DNA of 51,829 nt from Lachnospiraceae bacterium. Its GTDB lineage: Bacteria > Bacillota_A > Clostridia > Lachnospirales > Lachnospiraceae. Positions 40,961 through 49,048 of this stretch are shown here, in pieces. Every line of letters begins with the position of its first letter. Positions within the stretch are counted from its first letter, which is position 1. The position numbers and the translations under genes are program-made. The stretch is taken from assembly GCA_024684065.1 (NCBI GenBank), contig JAIKXO010000018.1, positions 1 to 51,829 on the forward strand. Direction: 5' to 3'. The notes under the pieces were generated by a model, which saw only the letters and a program-made list of their open reading frames with translations, ran no database searches and had not been told where the DNA came from.

Positions 40961-42925
40961 ATGGATCAGACAAAAATTACGGAACAGACATACTTAAAAA
41001 TACTTGCGGAGCAGTATCCGACGATCGCCGACGCCTCGACGGAGATCATCAATCTCCAGTCGATCCTTAACCTCCCAAAGCCCACCGAGCATTTTATGAC
41101 GGATATCCACGGGGAATATGAACAGTTCATCCATGTGCTCAACAACGGGTCGGGATCGATAAAGAGAAAAATAGACGAGGAGTTCGGAAACACCCTGAGC
41201 ATAAGGGATAAAAAGAGCCTTGCGACTCTTATATATTATCCCAAGGAAAAGCTTGATATAATAAAGAAGAGCGAGGACAATCTCAAGGACTGGTATAAGA
41301 TAACGCTTCACAGGCTTGTACAGATAACCAAGAGGGTAGCCTCCAAGTATACCCGCTCAAAGGTAAGGAAGGCTCTGCCAAAGGATTTTGCCTACGTAAT
41401 AGAAGAGCTTATAACCGAGAAGGTGGAGGTGGAAGACAAGGAGGCTTATTATAACGAGATCATCCATACCATAATAAGGATAGACAGGGCTCCCGAATTC
41501 ATTATCGCGCTGGCTGATCTGATAAGACGGCTTGTCATCGATCATCTTCATATCATAGGTGATGTTTTCGACAGGGGGCCCGGTCCTCACATAGTGATGG
41601 ATACTCTGAGGGAATATCATTCAGTCGATATCCAGTGGGGCAATCATGACGTACTCTGGATGGGAGCTGCGGCGGGGGATATGTCCTGCATAGCCACGGT
41701 GTTAAGGATAGCGGCGAGATATGGGAACCTGGATATCCTCGAGGAAGGATACGGGATCAATCTTGTCCCCCTTGCGACCTTTGCCTTAAATACATATAAG
41801 GATACAGACTGCAGCCTGTTTAAGATCTCCTACAACAAGGATTATAATACAAAGGATCTGGAACTTGATATAAAGATCCATAAGGCCATATCCATAATAC
41901 AGTTCAAGGTCGAAGGCCAGTGCATTAAGCGGAATCCGTTCTTTAATATGGACGACAGGCTTTTACTTGATAAGATCGATCACGAAAAGGGCACGGTCTC
42001 GGTCTATGGAAAAGAATATCAGATGCTTGACATGGAGCTTCCGACAGTTGATCCTGAGAATCCCTACGAGCTTTCGACTGACGAAGAGCAGGTCATGGAA
42101 AGGCTTGTACACGCCTTTGTAAACTGTGAGAAGCTTCAGAAGCATGTAAGGTTCCTTTTCTCCAAGGGCAGCCTTTATAAGGTATATAATTCGAATCTTC
42201 TCTACCATGGCTGCGTGCCCCTCGATGAAGAAGGACGCTTCAAGAAGGTAGAGATATTCGGTGAGCAGTACAGCGGGAAGGCCCTCTATGATATCCTCGA
42301 GCATTATGCGAGAAGAGGCTATTATTCCAACGATCCCGAGGAAAAGCGGAAGGGTATGGATATACTCTATTATATATGGGCAGGCCCCAATTCTCCGGTC
42401 TTCGGAAAGGAGAGGATGACTACCTTCGAGCGTTATTTCATAGCGGATGAGGAGTGCAGGGAGGAGAAAAAGAACAGGTATTACGAGCTTCTTGACGATG
42501 AGGAGACGATAACGAGGATCTTAAGGGAGTTCGGGCTTGATGAGAGGTTCTCCCATATTATCAACGGTCATGTGCCTGTCGAGCAGAAAAAGGGTGAGAC
42601 CCCGATAAGATGCGGCGGAAAGCTTATGATAATAGACGGCGGTTTCTCAAAAGCCTACCAGGGTAAGACAGGTATTGCGGGATATACGCTTGTCTATAAT
42701 TCCCACGGATTATGGCTGGCCGCCCATGAACCCTTTGAATCAAAGGAATCGGCAATATTAAACGAAACGGATATCTTTTCGGATGCCTTTATTGTGGAGA
42801 CCTCCTCCATAAGACTGAGGGTGGCGGATACCGATACAGGATATGAGATAAGGGACTCGATCTCCCAGCTGGAAAAGCTTTTAAAGGCATACAGGGACGG
42901 TATCATCATCGAGAAGGGGGTATAG
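40961..42925 (+). CDS. fbp: Class III fructose-1,6-bisphosphatase
   Basis: A 654-residue Firmicute-type (class III) FBPase. Calcineurin-like phosphoesterase motifs are present: HIIGDVFDRGPGPHIVMD, IQWGNHDVLWMGAAAG and FSHIINGHVPVEQKKGETP. It converts fructose-1,6-bisphosphate to fructose-6-phosphate in gluconeogenesis. The start is ATG 40961 with GAGGG five bases upstream; ATG 40949 is an alternative adding four residues. Its stop is two bases before the next start, so it is cotranscribed with the HisA gene. Confidence 0.96.
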   Translation: MDQTKITEQTYLKILAEQYPTIADASTEIINLQSILNLPKPTEHFMTDIHGEYEQFIHVLNNGSGSIKRKIDEEFGNTLSIRDKKSLATLIYYPKEKLDIIKKSEDNLKDWYKITLHRLVQITKRVASKYTRSKVRKALPKDFAYVIEELITEKVEVEDKEAYYNEIIHTIIRIDRAPEFIIALADLIRRLVIDHLHIIGDVFDRGPGPHIVMDTLREYHSVDIQWGNHDVLWMGAAAGDMSCIATVLRIAARYGNLDILEEGYGINLVPLATFALNTYKDTDCSLFKISYNKDYNTKDLELDIKIHKAISIIQFKVEGQCIKRNPFFNMDDRLLLDKIDHEKGTVSVYGKEYQMLDMELPTVDPENPYELSTDEEQVMERLVHAFVNCEKLQKHVRFLFSKGSLYKVYNSNLLYHGCVPLDEEGRFKKVEIFGEQYSGKALYDILEHYARRGYYSNDPEEKRKGMDILYYIWAGPNSPVFGKERMTTFERYFIADEECREEKKNRYYELLDDEETITRILREFGLDERFSHIINGHVPVEQKKGETPIRCGGKLMIIDGGFSKAYQGKTGIAGYTLVYNSHGLWLAAHEPFESKESAILNETDIFSDAFIVETSSIRLRVADTDTGYEIRDSISQLEKLLKAYRDGIIIEKGV

Positions 42926-42927
42926 CC

Positions 42928-43710
42928 TTGAAATTCAGACCCTGTATAGATATTCATAACGGAGCCGTGAAGCAGATAGTCGGCGGTTCGATAAACGAGA
43001 AAGAAAGCGGAGAAAAAGGACAGCCCAAAGATAACTTTGTTTCCGATAAAGACGCATCCTTTTATGCTATACTGTACAGGAAGATGAACCTTTCAGGAGG
43101 CCATATCGCTCTTTTAAATAAGAAGGGCACTAAGGAATATGAGGCCGACAGAAGGGAGGCTTTCAGGGCTCTTGAAAGCTTTGAGGGGGGACTGCAGGTC
43201 GGAGGCGGGATAGATACGGACAATGCATGTGAGTTCCTTGAGAAAGGAGCTTCTCATGTGATCGTAACCTCATTTATCTTTGACAGCGGACGACTGAGCT
43301 TTGAAAGGCTTGAGGCCCTTAAAAAAACAGTCGGGAGGGAAAGGCTGGTTTTAGATCTGAGCTGCCGATACAGGAATGACGGTTATTATGTAGTCACAGA
43401 CAGGTGGCAGAGGTTTACTGCGGAGCGGGTGTGCCCCGGGCTTTTTGAAAGGCTTTCGGATTACTGTGACGAATTTCTGGTCCACGGGGTAGACGTTGAG
43501 GGGCTCAAGGCCGGCGTGGACGAAAGGCTTTTAAATCTGTTATCAAAGACATCCTGTAAAATAACCTATGCGGGAGGCATAACCTCCCTTCAGGATATTG
43601 CTCTTATTAAAGAGGCGGGAGAGGGGCGCCTTGATTTTACCATAGGAAGCGCGCTGAAAATATTTGGAGGTTCGTTGGAGCTTGCGGAGGTAATGGAATG
43701 TATACTGTGA
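42928..43710 (+). CDS. hisA: HisA, eukaryotic-type phosphoribosylformimino-AICAR-ribotide isomerase
   Basis: A 260-residue TIM-barrel protein beginning KFRPCIDIHNGAVKQIVGGS. That opening and LQVGGGIDTDNACEFLEKGASHVIVTS match the eukaryotic HIS6-like branch of HisA, not the usual bacterial branch (short IPAIDL start). LVLDLSCRYRNDGYYVVTDRW and HGVDVEGLKAGVDERLL further support this. It should isomerise ProFAR in histidine synthesis. No other his genes are nearby. The TTG start has AAGGGGG upstream inside the end of fbp, and the 3' end overlaps the following gene by 13 bp. Confidence 0.88.
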   Translation: MKFRPCIDIHNGAVKQIVGGSINEKESGEKGQPKDNFVSDKDASFYAILYRKMNLSGGHIALLNKKGTKEYEADRREAFRALESFEGGLQVGGGIDTDNACEFLEKGASHVIVTSFIFDSGRLSFERLEALKKTVGRERLVLDLSCRYRNDGYYVVTDRWQRFTAERVCPGLFERLSDYCDEFLVHGVDVEGLKAGVDERLLNLLSKTSCKITYAGGITSLQDIALIKEAGEGRLDFTIGSALKIFGGSLELAEVMECIL

Positions 43711-44858
43711 TGTTGGTTAATACAAGTGAGATCGAATTAAGGGTCATGCAGAAGGCGCTTGAGAGGGATTATAACGTGCTCACGATGAACAACGCAAAGC
43801 AGGCGCTGGGGCGGCTTTCGATGTCAAATGTCCTTCCGGATATTATAGTGGTTGATTCCCATATTCAGGGAGGCGGCGGTCTTACTTTCGCAAACGGCTT
43901 AAGGACCAATCCCAAATTTAAGGATATCTCGGTCATCATGCTGACGGACGGCAGGGATGATGCGTCCGAGCTTGAGGGCTATAACCTGGGGATCTCCGAT
44001 TTTGTATACAAGCCTATAAACGGACCGATCCTGAAGAGAAAGATAGATCTCCAGCTGGAGGCTGAGGGCAATAAAAAGCAGCTTAACAAATATGTTTCAC
44101 AGCTCCAGCAGAATGTCACCTTCCATGCCCAGAATTCCCTGAAGCTTGAATACTTCCTGATCGGGATGATAACGGATCTTCTGTCTAAGAAGGACGGCTT
44201 TACTGGGACCCACTGTGTTTCGGTTTCAAGATATATGGGGATACTTCTCCAGGATATGCTTATGAGCGGAGTGAATTACGGCATCCCCAAGGAGGATTAC
44301 GAGATCATAGTGCTTTCCGCCCAGCTTCATGATATGGGGAAGATGGGAGTGCCGGACAGTGTTCTTATGAAAGAGGGCAAGTATACGGACGAGGAGTTCC
44401 AGGCGATGAAGAACCATCCGGTCCATGCCGCTGATGCAATTCAGAAATATTCGTATCTTCTGCCAAATAATAAATTCGTTATCTATATGTACCAGATGGC
44501 AAGGTACCATCATGAAAGGTTTGACGGGCACGGATACCCCGACAGGCTTTCAGGGTATAATATTCCTTTTCTTGCAAGGGTCCTTGCGGTTGCCGACGTT
44601 TATGACGCGCTTACCGCAAAGCGTACCTATAAAGAGACCATATCACATGAGAAAGCCTGCAGCATTATTATGCAGGGTTCAGGGACACAGTTTGATCCTC
44701 AGGTGGTGAACACTTTTATGCGGGTCAACCGCATGTTCTACGAGACACAGATGCAGGTGCAGCAGCAGCTCCTTCAGCAGGCTATTCAGCAGAACCAGTC
44801 CGCGAGCCTTATGACCCAGTCCCAGCAGATGACCTCGGAATTCATGGGGCAGCAGTAA
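43698..44858 (+). CDS. REC/HD-GYP response regulator
   Basis: A 386-residue protein. The N-terminal receiver (1-125) has Asp in IIVVDSHIQGGGG and Lys in VYKPINGP; its early acidic pocket is weak (MLVNTSE). A coiled linker follows. The HD-GYP domain is complete: AQLHDMGKMGVPDSVLMKEGKY and YHHERFDGHGYPDRL. It is a predicted c-di-GMP phosphodiesterase controlled by phosphorylation. The last 35 residues are a glutamine-rich tail (QVQQQLLQQAIQQNQ). The next coding segment is in the same frame directly after its TAA (see the SpoIIE remnant). Confidence 0.88.
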   Translation: MYTVMLVNTSEIELRVMQKALERDYNVLTMNNAKQALGRLSMSNVLPDIIVVDSHIQGGGGLTFANGLRTNPKFKDISVIMLTDGRDDASELEGYNLGISDFVYKPINGPILKRKIDLQLEAEGNKKQLNKYVSQLQQNVTFHAQNSLKLEYFLIGMITDLLSKKDGFTGTHCVSVSRYMGILLQDMLMSGVNYGIPKEDYEIIVLSAQLHDMGKMGVPDSVLMKEGKYTDEEFQAMKNHPVHAADAIQKYSYLLPNNKFVIYMYQMARYHHERFDGHGYPDRLSGYNIPFLARVLAVADVYDALTAKRTYKETISHEKACSIIMQGSGTQFDPQVVNTFMRVNRMFYETQMQVQQQLLQQAIQQNQSASLMTQSQQMTSEFMGQQ

Positions 44859-45428
44859 ATTAAAAAGGATGTTTCCGGAAAGGGTGTTCCGGCGGCCCTG
44901 TTTATGGCAAGAGCGAAAACGCTTATCCGCAGCTGGGCGCAGATGGGATATGAACCCGGGGAAGCCTTTTATCATATCAACAACCAGCTCTGCGACGGAA
45001 ACGAAAAGGGAATGTTTGTGACAGTATGGTTCGCTGTTATCGACTTAAAGACCGGTGACGGTATTGCGGCAAATGCCGGCCATGCGGCTCCGTGTATCTG
45101 CCGGAAAGACGGGGCTTTCGAGCTTGCCTCATATGAGCATGATATAATGCTTGGCATACTTGATAATAAACAGTTTAAGCAACACGAATTTAAACTTTAT
45201 CCCGGTGATTATCTGTTTGTCTATACGGACGGTGTATCTGAAGCAATGGATGAGGAAGAGCAGCTTTTTGGCACCGACAGGCTGCTTGAGGCGTTAAATG
45301 AGGCTCCGGGCGCTTCGCCCGGGGAACTTATTAAAACGGTACGCAAAAGAGTGGACAGTTTCGCGAAAGCAGCGGAACAGTTTGATGATATTACGATGAT
45401 GTGTCTGCATTATCTGGGTGATCAGTAA
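44859..45428 (+). pseudogene. 3' remnant of a SpoIIE/RsbU-type PP2C phosphatase gene
   Basis: The first codons after the HD-GYP stop read KKDVSGKGVPAALFMARAKT, the internal GDVxGKGxPAALxMA motif of SpoIIE/RsbU phosphatases. The rest (AGHAAPCICRKDG, YTDGVSEAMDEEEQLFG, FDDITMMCL) completes the domain to its normal end. Roughly the first 60 residues of the catalytic domain, including the first metal-binding Asp, and any sensor domain are missing. There is no ribosome site or promoter. The segment lies in the same frame as the upstream HD-GYP gene, separated by one TAA. A deletion joining the two is likely. An expressed fragment from ATG 44904 would probably be inactive. Confidence 0.75.
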
Positions 45429-45441
45429 CGGCTTTACAGGG

Positions 45442-47319
45442 TTAAACCTGTTCCCGCCCGGCTTTTCTCCGTGTTTTGTCCTCGTACATTTTTTTGTCTG
45501 CGGCAGTAATACACTTTTCAAGTGAGAGATGATCATTTTTATCTGCCGTCACAGTGCCGATACTCAGGCTTAGTGTAAAGACTGACCGGCCGGTCCGGTT
45601 ATATTCGCTTACGTTGCTCTTTATCTTATCCGCAGTATCGCCGCCGTCATCGGCGCTTATGACTATAAATTCGTCTCCGCCGAAGCGCATGAGAAAGGCG
45701 CTCCGGCTGCAGGAGCGCACAAGCACGTCTGCCGTGGCTTTTATCGCAGCATCTCCGGTTTCATGTCCGAAAGTATCATTGATATCCTTCATGTCGTCCA
45801 TGTCTATAAAAAGAATGCTGACGGTCTTTCCCTGAGAAATGAGATTTTCATAGATCCTCGAACCGAAGCTTTCCATTCCGAAACGGTTGTACAGCCCGGT
45901 CAGGGGATCCATGACGTAAAGGTCTTCCAGCACTTTGTTCAGCTCCTCAAGAACGGCACGTTTCCTGACATCCTCTAAAGCGCTGTTGATCATCGAAAAA
46001 GTGTATTCCAGATTGATGCCTATTGTTGCCGAAATAAGGTTTATCCCGATATAACCTATGATATAGTGCTTATAATGCAGCGGATAGAAAATGATCAGCT
46101 TTTCATTCCGCAAAAGACCGCCGGGCAGCAGATCCTTTCTTTTAAAGTGGGGATGCTGGTGCCCGCCGGGATCCTTGGGGATCAGATCCGTATGCGTGAA
46201 CAGGATCATAACGTCATCAAAATCCTTCGTGCGCATCCACTGCGTTTTTCTGTAGTTTTCCGCATAGTTTTCATTAATGCAGATATAGGCGTGTTCGCAG
46301 CCGATGCTTGAAAAATGCTGGCTGATCGCGTTAACGGTCTCCCTCAGCCCGTTTGCATCCAGTAAAGCTGAAGCCATTTGTTCCTGTGAAAAGTAGAAAT
46401 TCCTGATGGAGCGGGTAGCGTCAAAATACTGGGAGCGCAGTGTATCATCTTCCGCGCTTGCCGATGACGAACAGCCGCAGGAGGAGGAGAAGACAGGACG
46501 GAAGGCTTCGTAGGACACTTCCTCCACATCCTCTTTTTCGATCATGGAAATGAGTTTTCCGAGCGCATGATAGGCCTCATCGCAATATGGCCTTTCAAGA
46601 GTGGTTATGCGGGGATCATGTAAGGCTGCGGAATCTGAATTGTCAAAGCCGGTGACGATGATATCCTCAGGAATACGGAAGCCTTCGTTTTTAAGCACCT
46701 CGCAGGCTCCGATCGCCATGATGTCGTTTGCGCAGATCAGAGCATCCGGCAGAGACTCTCCTCTTTGTATCAATTCCCTCGCCGCAGTCCGGCCTGCCTC
46801 TGTTTCCCAGGTCCCGGGGATAACATCCGGCTCTATGTTATAAGCATCACAGGCGTCAAGATAGGCCTGCTTCCTCTGCCTTGCTTCAAAACTTGAGGTC
46901 AGCCCGTCCAGATAGGTGATCGTCTTTGCGCCATGTACTTTTATCACATGCTCGACTATGGATGCCATCGCGGCCTGGTTGTCAACGCCGTAATAAGCAA
47001 GCCCGTCTACGTATTCCTCCAGGGCTATGATCGGAATACCGGTTTTTTTAAGCCTTTTGCACAGCTGTTTCCGCACTTCGTCCCCCGCTATCTGGTTGTA
47101 CTGCAGGAGAATCCCGTCGAAAACTGACAGCTCCGGGAGATCGAAAATCGCGTATTCGCCATCGTCCATCTCATATCTTCCGGCTTTCCCGAAGCAGTCG
47201 AAGGCGCAGACCGTAACATTATCATGTTCTTTTGTATAGCGCTCTATCCCTCTATACCTCTCGAACATGAGCTCGTAATTCCATTCAGTGGTAAAATAGG
47301 CTATCTGGTAGTGCTTCAT
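45442..47319 (-). CDS. Sugar-binding-like (LacI C-terminal) domain fused to a GGDEF diguanylate cyclase
   Basis: A 625-residue cytoplasmic protein. Residues 1-275 match the periplasmic-binding-protein-like domain of LacI/GalR regulators (ALICANDIMAIGACEVLKNEGFRIPEDIIVTGFDNSDSA) but the helix-turn-helix is missing. Residues 300-440 look like a GAF-type sensor region. The C-terminal GGDEF domain is complete (LYVMDPLTGLYNRFG, RFGGDEFIVIS, ADKKMYEDK). It is predicted to make c-di-GMP in response to a sugar. It is transcribed convergently with the REC/HD-GYP block, which would degrade the same messenger. A short ACAGG/CCTGT hairpin lies near the convergent ends. Confidence 0.88.
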   Translation of the reverse strand: MKHYQIAYFTTEWNYELMFERYRGIERYTKEHDNVTVCAFDCFGKAGRYEMDDGEYAIFDLPELSVFDGILLQYNQIAGDEVRKQLCKRLKKTGIPIIALEEYVDGLAYYGVDNQAAMASIVEHVIKVHGAKTITYLDGLTSSFEARQRKQAYLDACDAYNIEPDVIPGTWETEAGRTAARELIQRGESLPDALICANDIMAIGACEVLKNEGFRIPEDIIVTGFDNSDSAALHDPRITTLERPYCDEAYHALGKLISMIEKEDVEEVSYEAFRPVFSSSCGCSSSASAEDDTLRSQYFDATRSIRNFYFSQEQMASALLDANGLRETVNAISQHFSSIGCEHAYICINENYAENYRKTQWMRTKDFDDVMILFTHTDLIPKDPGGHQHPHFKRKDLLPGGLLRNEKLIIFYPLHYKHYIIGYIGINLISATIGINLEYTFSMINSALEDVRKRAVLEELNKVLEDLYVMDPLTGLYNRFGMESFGSRIYENLISQGKTVSILFIDMDDMKDINDTFGHETGDAAIKATADVLVRSCSRSAFLMRFGGDEFIVISADDGGDTADKIKSNVSEYNRTGRSVFTLSLSIGTVTADKNDHLSLEKCITAADKKMYEDKTRRKAGREQV

Positions 47320-47372
47320 AAAATGTTATTGTTTAAAAAACAGTGTAACTGATCTCCGGTTAATACTTTTTG

Positions 47373-47993
47373 TTATTTTTCAACCTTCTCAAAATCAGAC
47401 GCGGGATGCTTGCAGATCGGGCACACAAAATCAGCCGGAAGCTCCTCTCCCTCATACTCATATCCGCAGATCTTGCAGCGCCATACGGTCTTTCCTTCCT
47501 TTTCTCCGCTCGGAGCCTGGGGCTTTGGCTTGATATGCTCCTGATAGTAGGTATAGGTCGCAGATGCCGCAGGGCTTAATACCTCCATGTCGGTAACATC
47601 GGCAATAAAGAGGGTGTGGGTCCCGAGATCCACGGTATTTATCACCTTTCCGGAGATATAGCCGTTTGTTCCTTTGGTGACGGCAAGAGTTCCGTTTGAA
47701 AGCCTCTTAACATCCGTAAAGTCCGCAAATTTGTCAACATCTCTCCCGGACTGGAAGCCGAAGTGCTTAAACAGCTCAAAATCCGCTTCCTCGCTGATGA
47801 TCGAAACGGTGAAGACTCCGGTTTTTAATACCATATCGTGGGTGAAGTTCGATTTGTTGACCGCAAGTGATATGCGGTTGGGCTCGCTCGTTACCTGGAT
47901 CGCGGTATTTGTTATGCAGCCGTTGTCCTTTTCGTCCTTTGCCGTAAGAACAAACAGGCCGTATGAAAGCTTGTACATTGTTTTATTATCCAT
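47373..47993 (-). CDS. hrb: High-molecular-weight rubredoxin (flavin reductase-rubredoxin fusion)
   Basis: A 206-residue two-domain protein. Residues 1-150 are a flavin reductase-like FMN-binding barrel (YGLFVLTAKDEKDNGCITNTAIQVTSEP; HDMVLKTGVFTVSIIS). Residues 168-206 are a rubredoxin domain (WRCKICGYEYEGEELPAD, FVCPICKHPASDFEKV) with the four iron-binding cysteines. In acetogens and clostridia such proteins pass electrons from NAD(P)H to flavodiiron proteins that reduce oxygen or nitric oxide. GGAGG lies upstream on the minus strand. No flavodiiron protein is in the window. Confidence 0.93.
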   Translation of the reverse strand: MDNKTMYKLSYGLFVLTAKDEKDNGCITNTAIQVTSEPNRISLAVNKSNFTHDMVLKTGVFTVSIISEEADFELFKHFGFQSGRDVDKFADFTDVKRLSNGTLAVTKGTNGYISGKVINTVDLGTHTLFIADVTDMEVLSPAASATYTYYQEHIKPKPQAPSGEKEGKTVWRCKICGYEYEGEELPADFVCPICKHPASDFEKVEK

Positions 47994-48041
47994 TTATATC
48001 CTCCTTCTTCCTCAGGAACAGTATGTTGATCACACCGGCCC

Positions 48042-48164
48042 GTGGATCTGCTTCGCAGATCGGCGCAGCGGAAATGATCCGGTCTGCTTTGCAGACCGAA
48101 TCGGCACGAACTTCAGTTCGTGCCAAAGCGCACGATTTGCTACGCAAATCGGCGCAGCGGAAAT
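48042..48164. repeat. Family B elements: a partial and a full copy
   Basis: The partial copy (48042-48073) is a single GATCTGCTTCGCAGATC hairpin with GGCGCAGCGGAAAT. The full copy (48074-48160) has all three stem-loops: GGTCTGC...GCAGACC, GGCACGAACTTCAGTTCGTGCC and GCGCACGATTTGCTACGCAA with TCGGCGC. Each ends in GCGCAGCGGAAAT, so the two share a boundary. These fill most of the 325-nt divergent spacer between hrb and the flavin reductase gene. Confidence 0.85.
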
Positions 48165-48258
48165 CCCCTGCTTAACAGTGACCGCTGTGATAAAAGAAAA
48201 CAACCTTATCCTGCGAATATAATATCATAAATCGTAAAATATATATATAAGTTTGTGT

Positions 48259-48287
48259 TTGTTTTGGAAGGAAAAACATACTATAAT
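48259..48287 (+). promoter_or_regulatory. Promoter of the flavin reductase gene
   Basis: TTGTTT (48259-48264) and TATAAT (48282-48287), 17-bp spacing; predicted start near 48294 gives a 25-nt leader. The remaining spacer to the left (48165-48258) is AT-rich without other recognisable signals. Confidence 0.7.
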
Positions 48288-48318
48288 GGGTTAGCGGCAG
48301 GAAAGGTGATCATCAGGT

Positions 48319-49008
48319 ATGGAAAATAATAAAAATAAAGATGCAAATAAAAAGAAGCGGGACGGCAAAAGGGCTTACAGCGCCGGAAAAAACAAATACG
48401 CCGGGGAAGATGAAAAGAAACGCATGAAACAGTCCTGGAAGGCCGGAAATATGCTCTATCCGGTGCCTTCTGTCATGGTATCGTGCCAGAGGCCGGGTGA
48501 AAAACCGAATATCATAACCGTGGCCTGGGCAGGAACAGTCTGCTCCGCCCCTCCCATGGTCTCGATTTCGGTAAGGCCGGAAAGATACTCTCATGATATC
48601 ATAAAGGAAACCGGGGTATTTGTAATAAATCTGACGACAGGGAGGCTAATAAGGGCCGCTGATCTCTGCGGCGTGAAGTCCGGCAGGGACACCGATAAAT
48701 TCAGGGAGCTCAGGCTTACTGCCGGGAAGGCTTTTAAGGTTTCCTGTCCGGTAATCGAGGAAAGTCCGGTAAATATAGAGTGCAGGGTGAAGAAGATGTT
48801 AAGCCTCGGATCTCACGACATGTTTCTGGCGGAAGTGCTTTGTGTGGATGTTTCAGAGGAATACCTTGATAAAAACGGCAGCTTTGAGCTTGACAGAACA
48901 GGGCTTACCGTTTATTCCCACGGGGAATATTTTGCCCTTGGAAAAAAACTCGGTAAGTTCGGATTCTCAGTGAAGAAAAGAACGGCAAAACATACGGGAA
49001 GACAATAG
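48319..49008 (+). CDS. Flavin reductase-like FMN-binding protein
   Basis: A 229-residue member of the flavin reductase-like split-barrel family: NIITVAWAGTVCSAPPMVSISVRPERYSHDII (core), ETGVFVINLTT and SGRDTDKF, with SLGSHDMFLAEV. The family binds FMN and often participates in electron transfer or oxidative-stress defence. The first 40 residues are unusually lysine/asparagine-rich and precede the conserved fold, so the real start may be internal (near MKQSWKAGN, Met37). It is divergently arranged with the rubredoxin fusion, which shares the same fold, consistent with related redox roles. Confidence 0.87.
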   Translation: MENNKNKDANKKKRDGKRAYSAGKNKYAGEDEKKRMKQSWKAGNMLYPVPSVMVSCQRPGEKPNIITVAWAGTVCSAPPMVSISVRPERYSHDIIKETGVFVINLTTGRLIRAADLCGVKSGRDTDKFRELRLTAGKAFKVSCPVIEESPVNIECRVKKMLSLGSHDMFLAEVLCVDVSEEYLDKNGSFELDRTGLTVYSHGEYFALGKKLGKFGFSVKKRTAKHTGRQ

Positions 49009-49048
49009 GGAAACGCTGATTAAGCGCTTTTCGCGCGAAAGGATAAAA

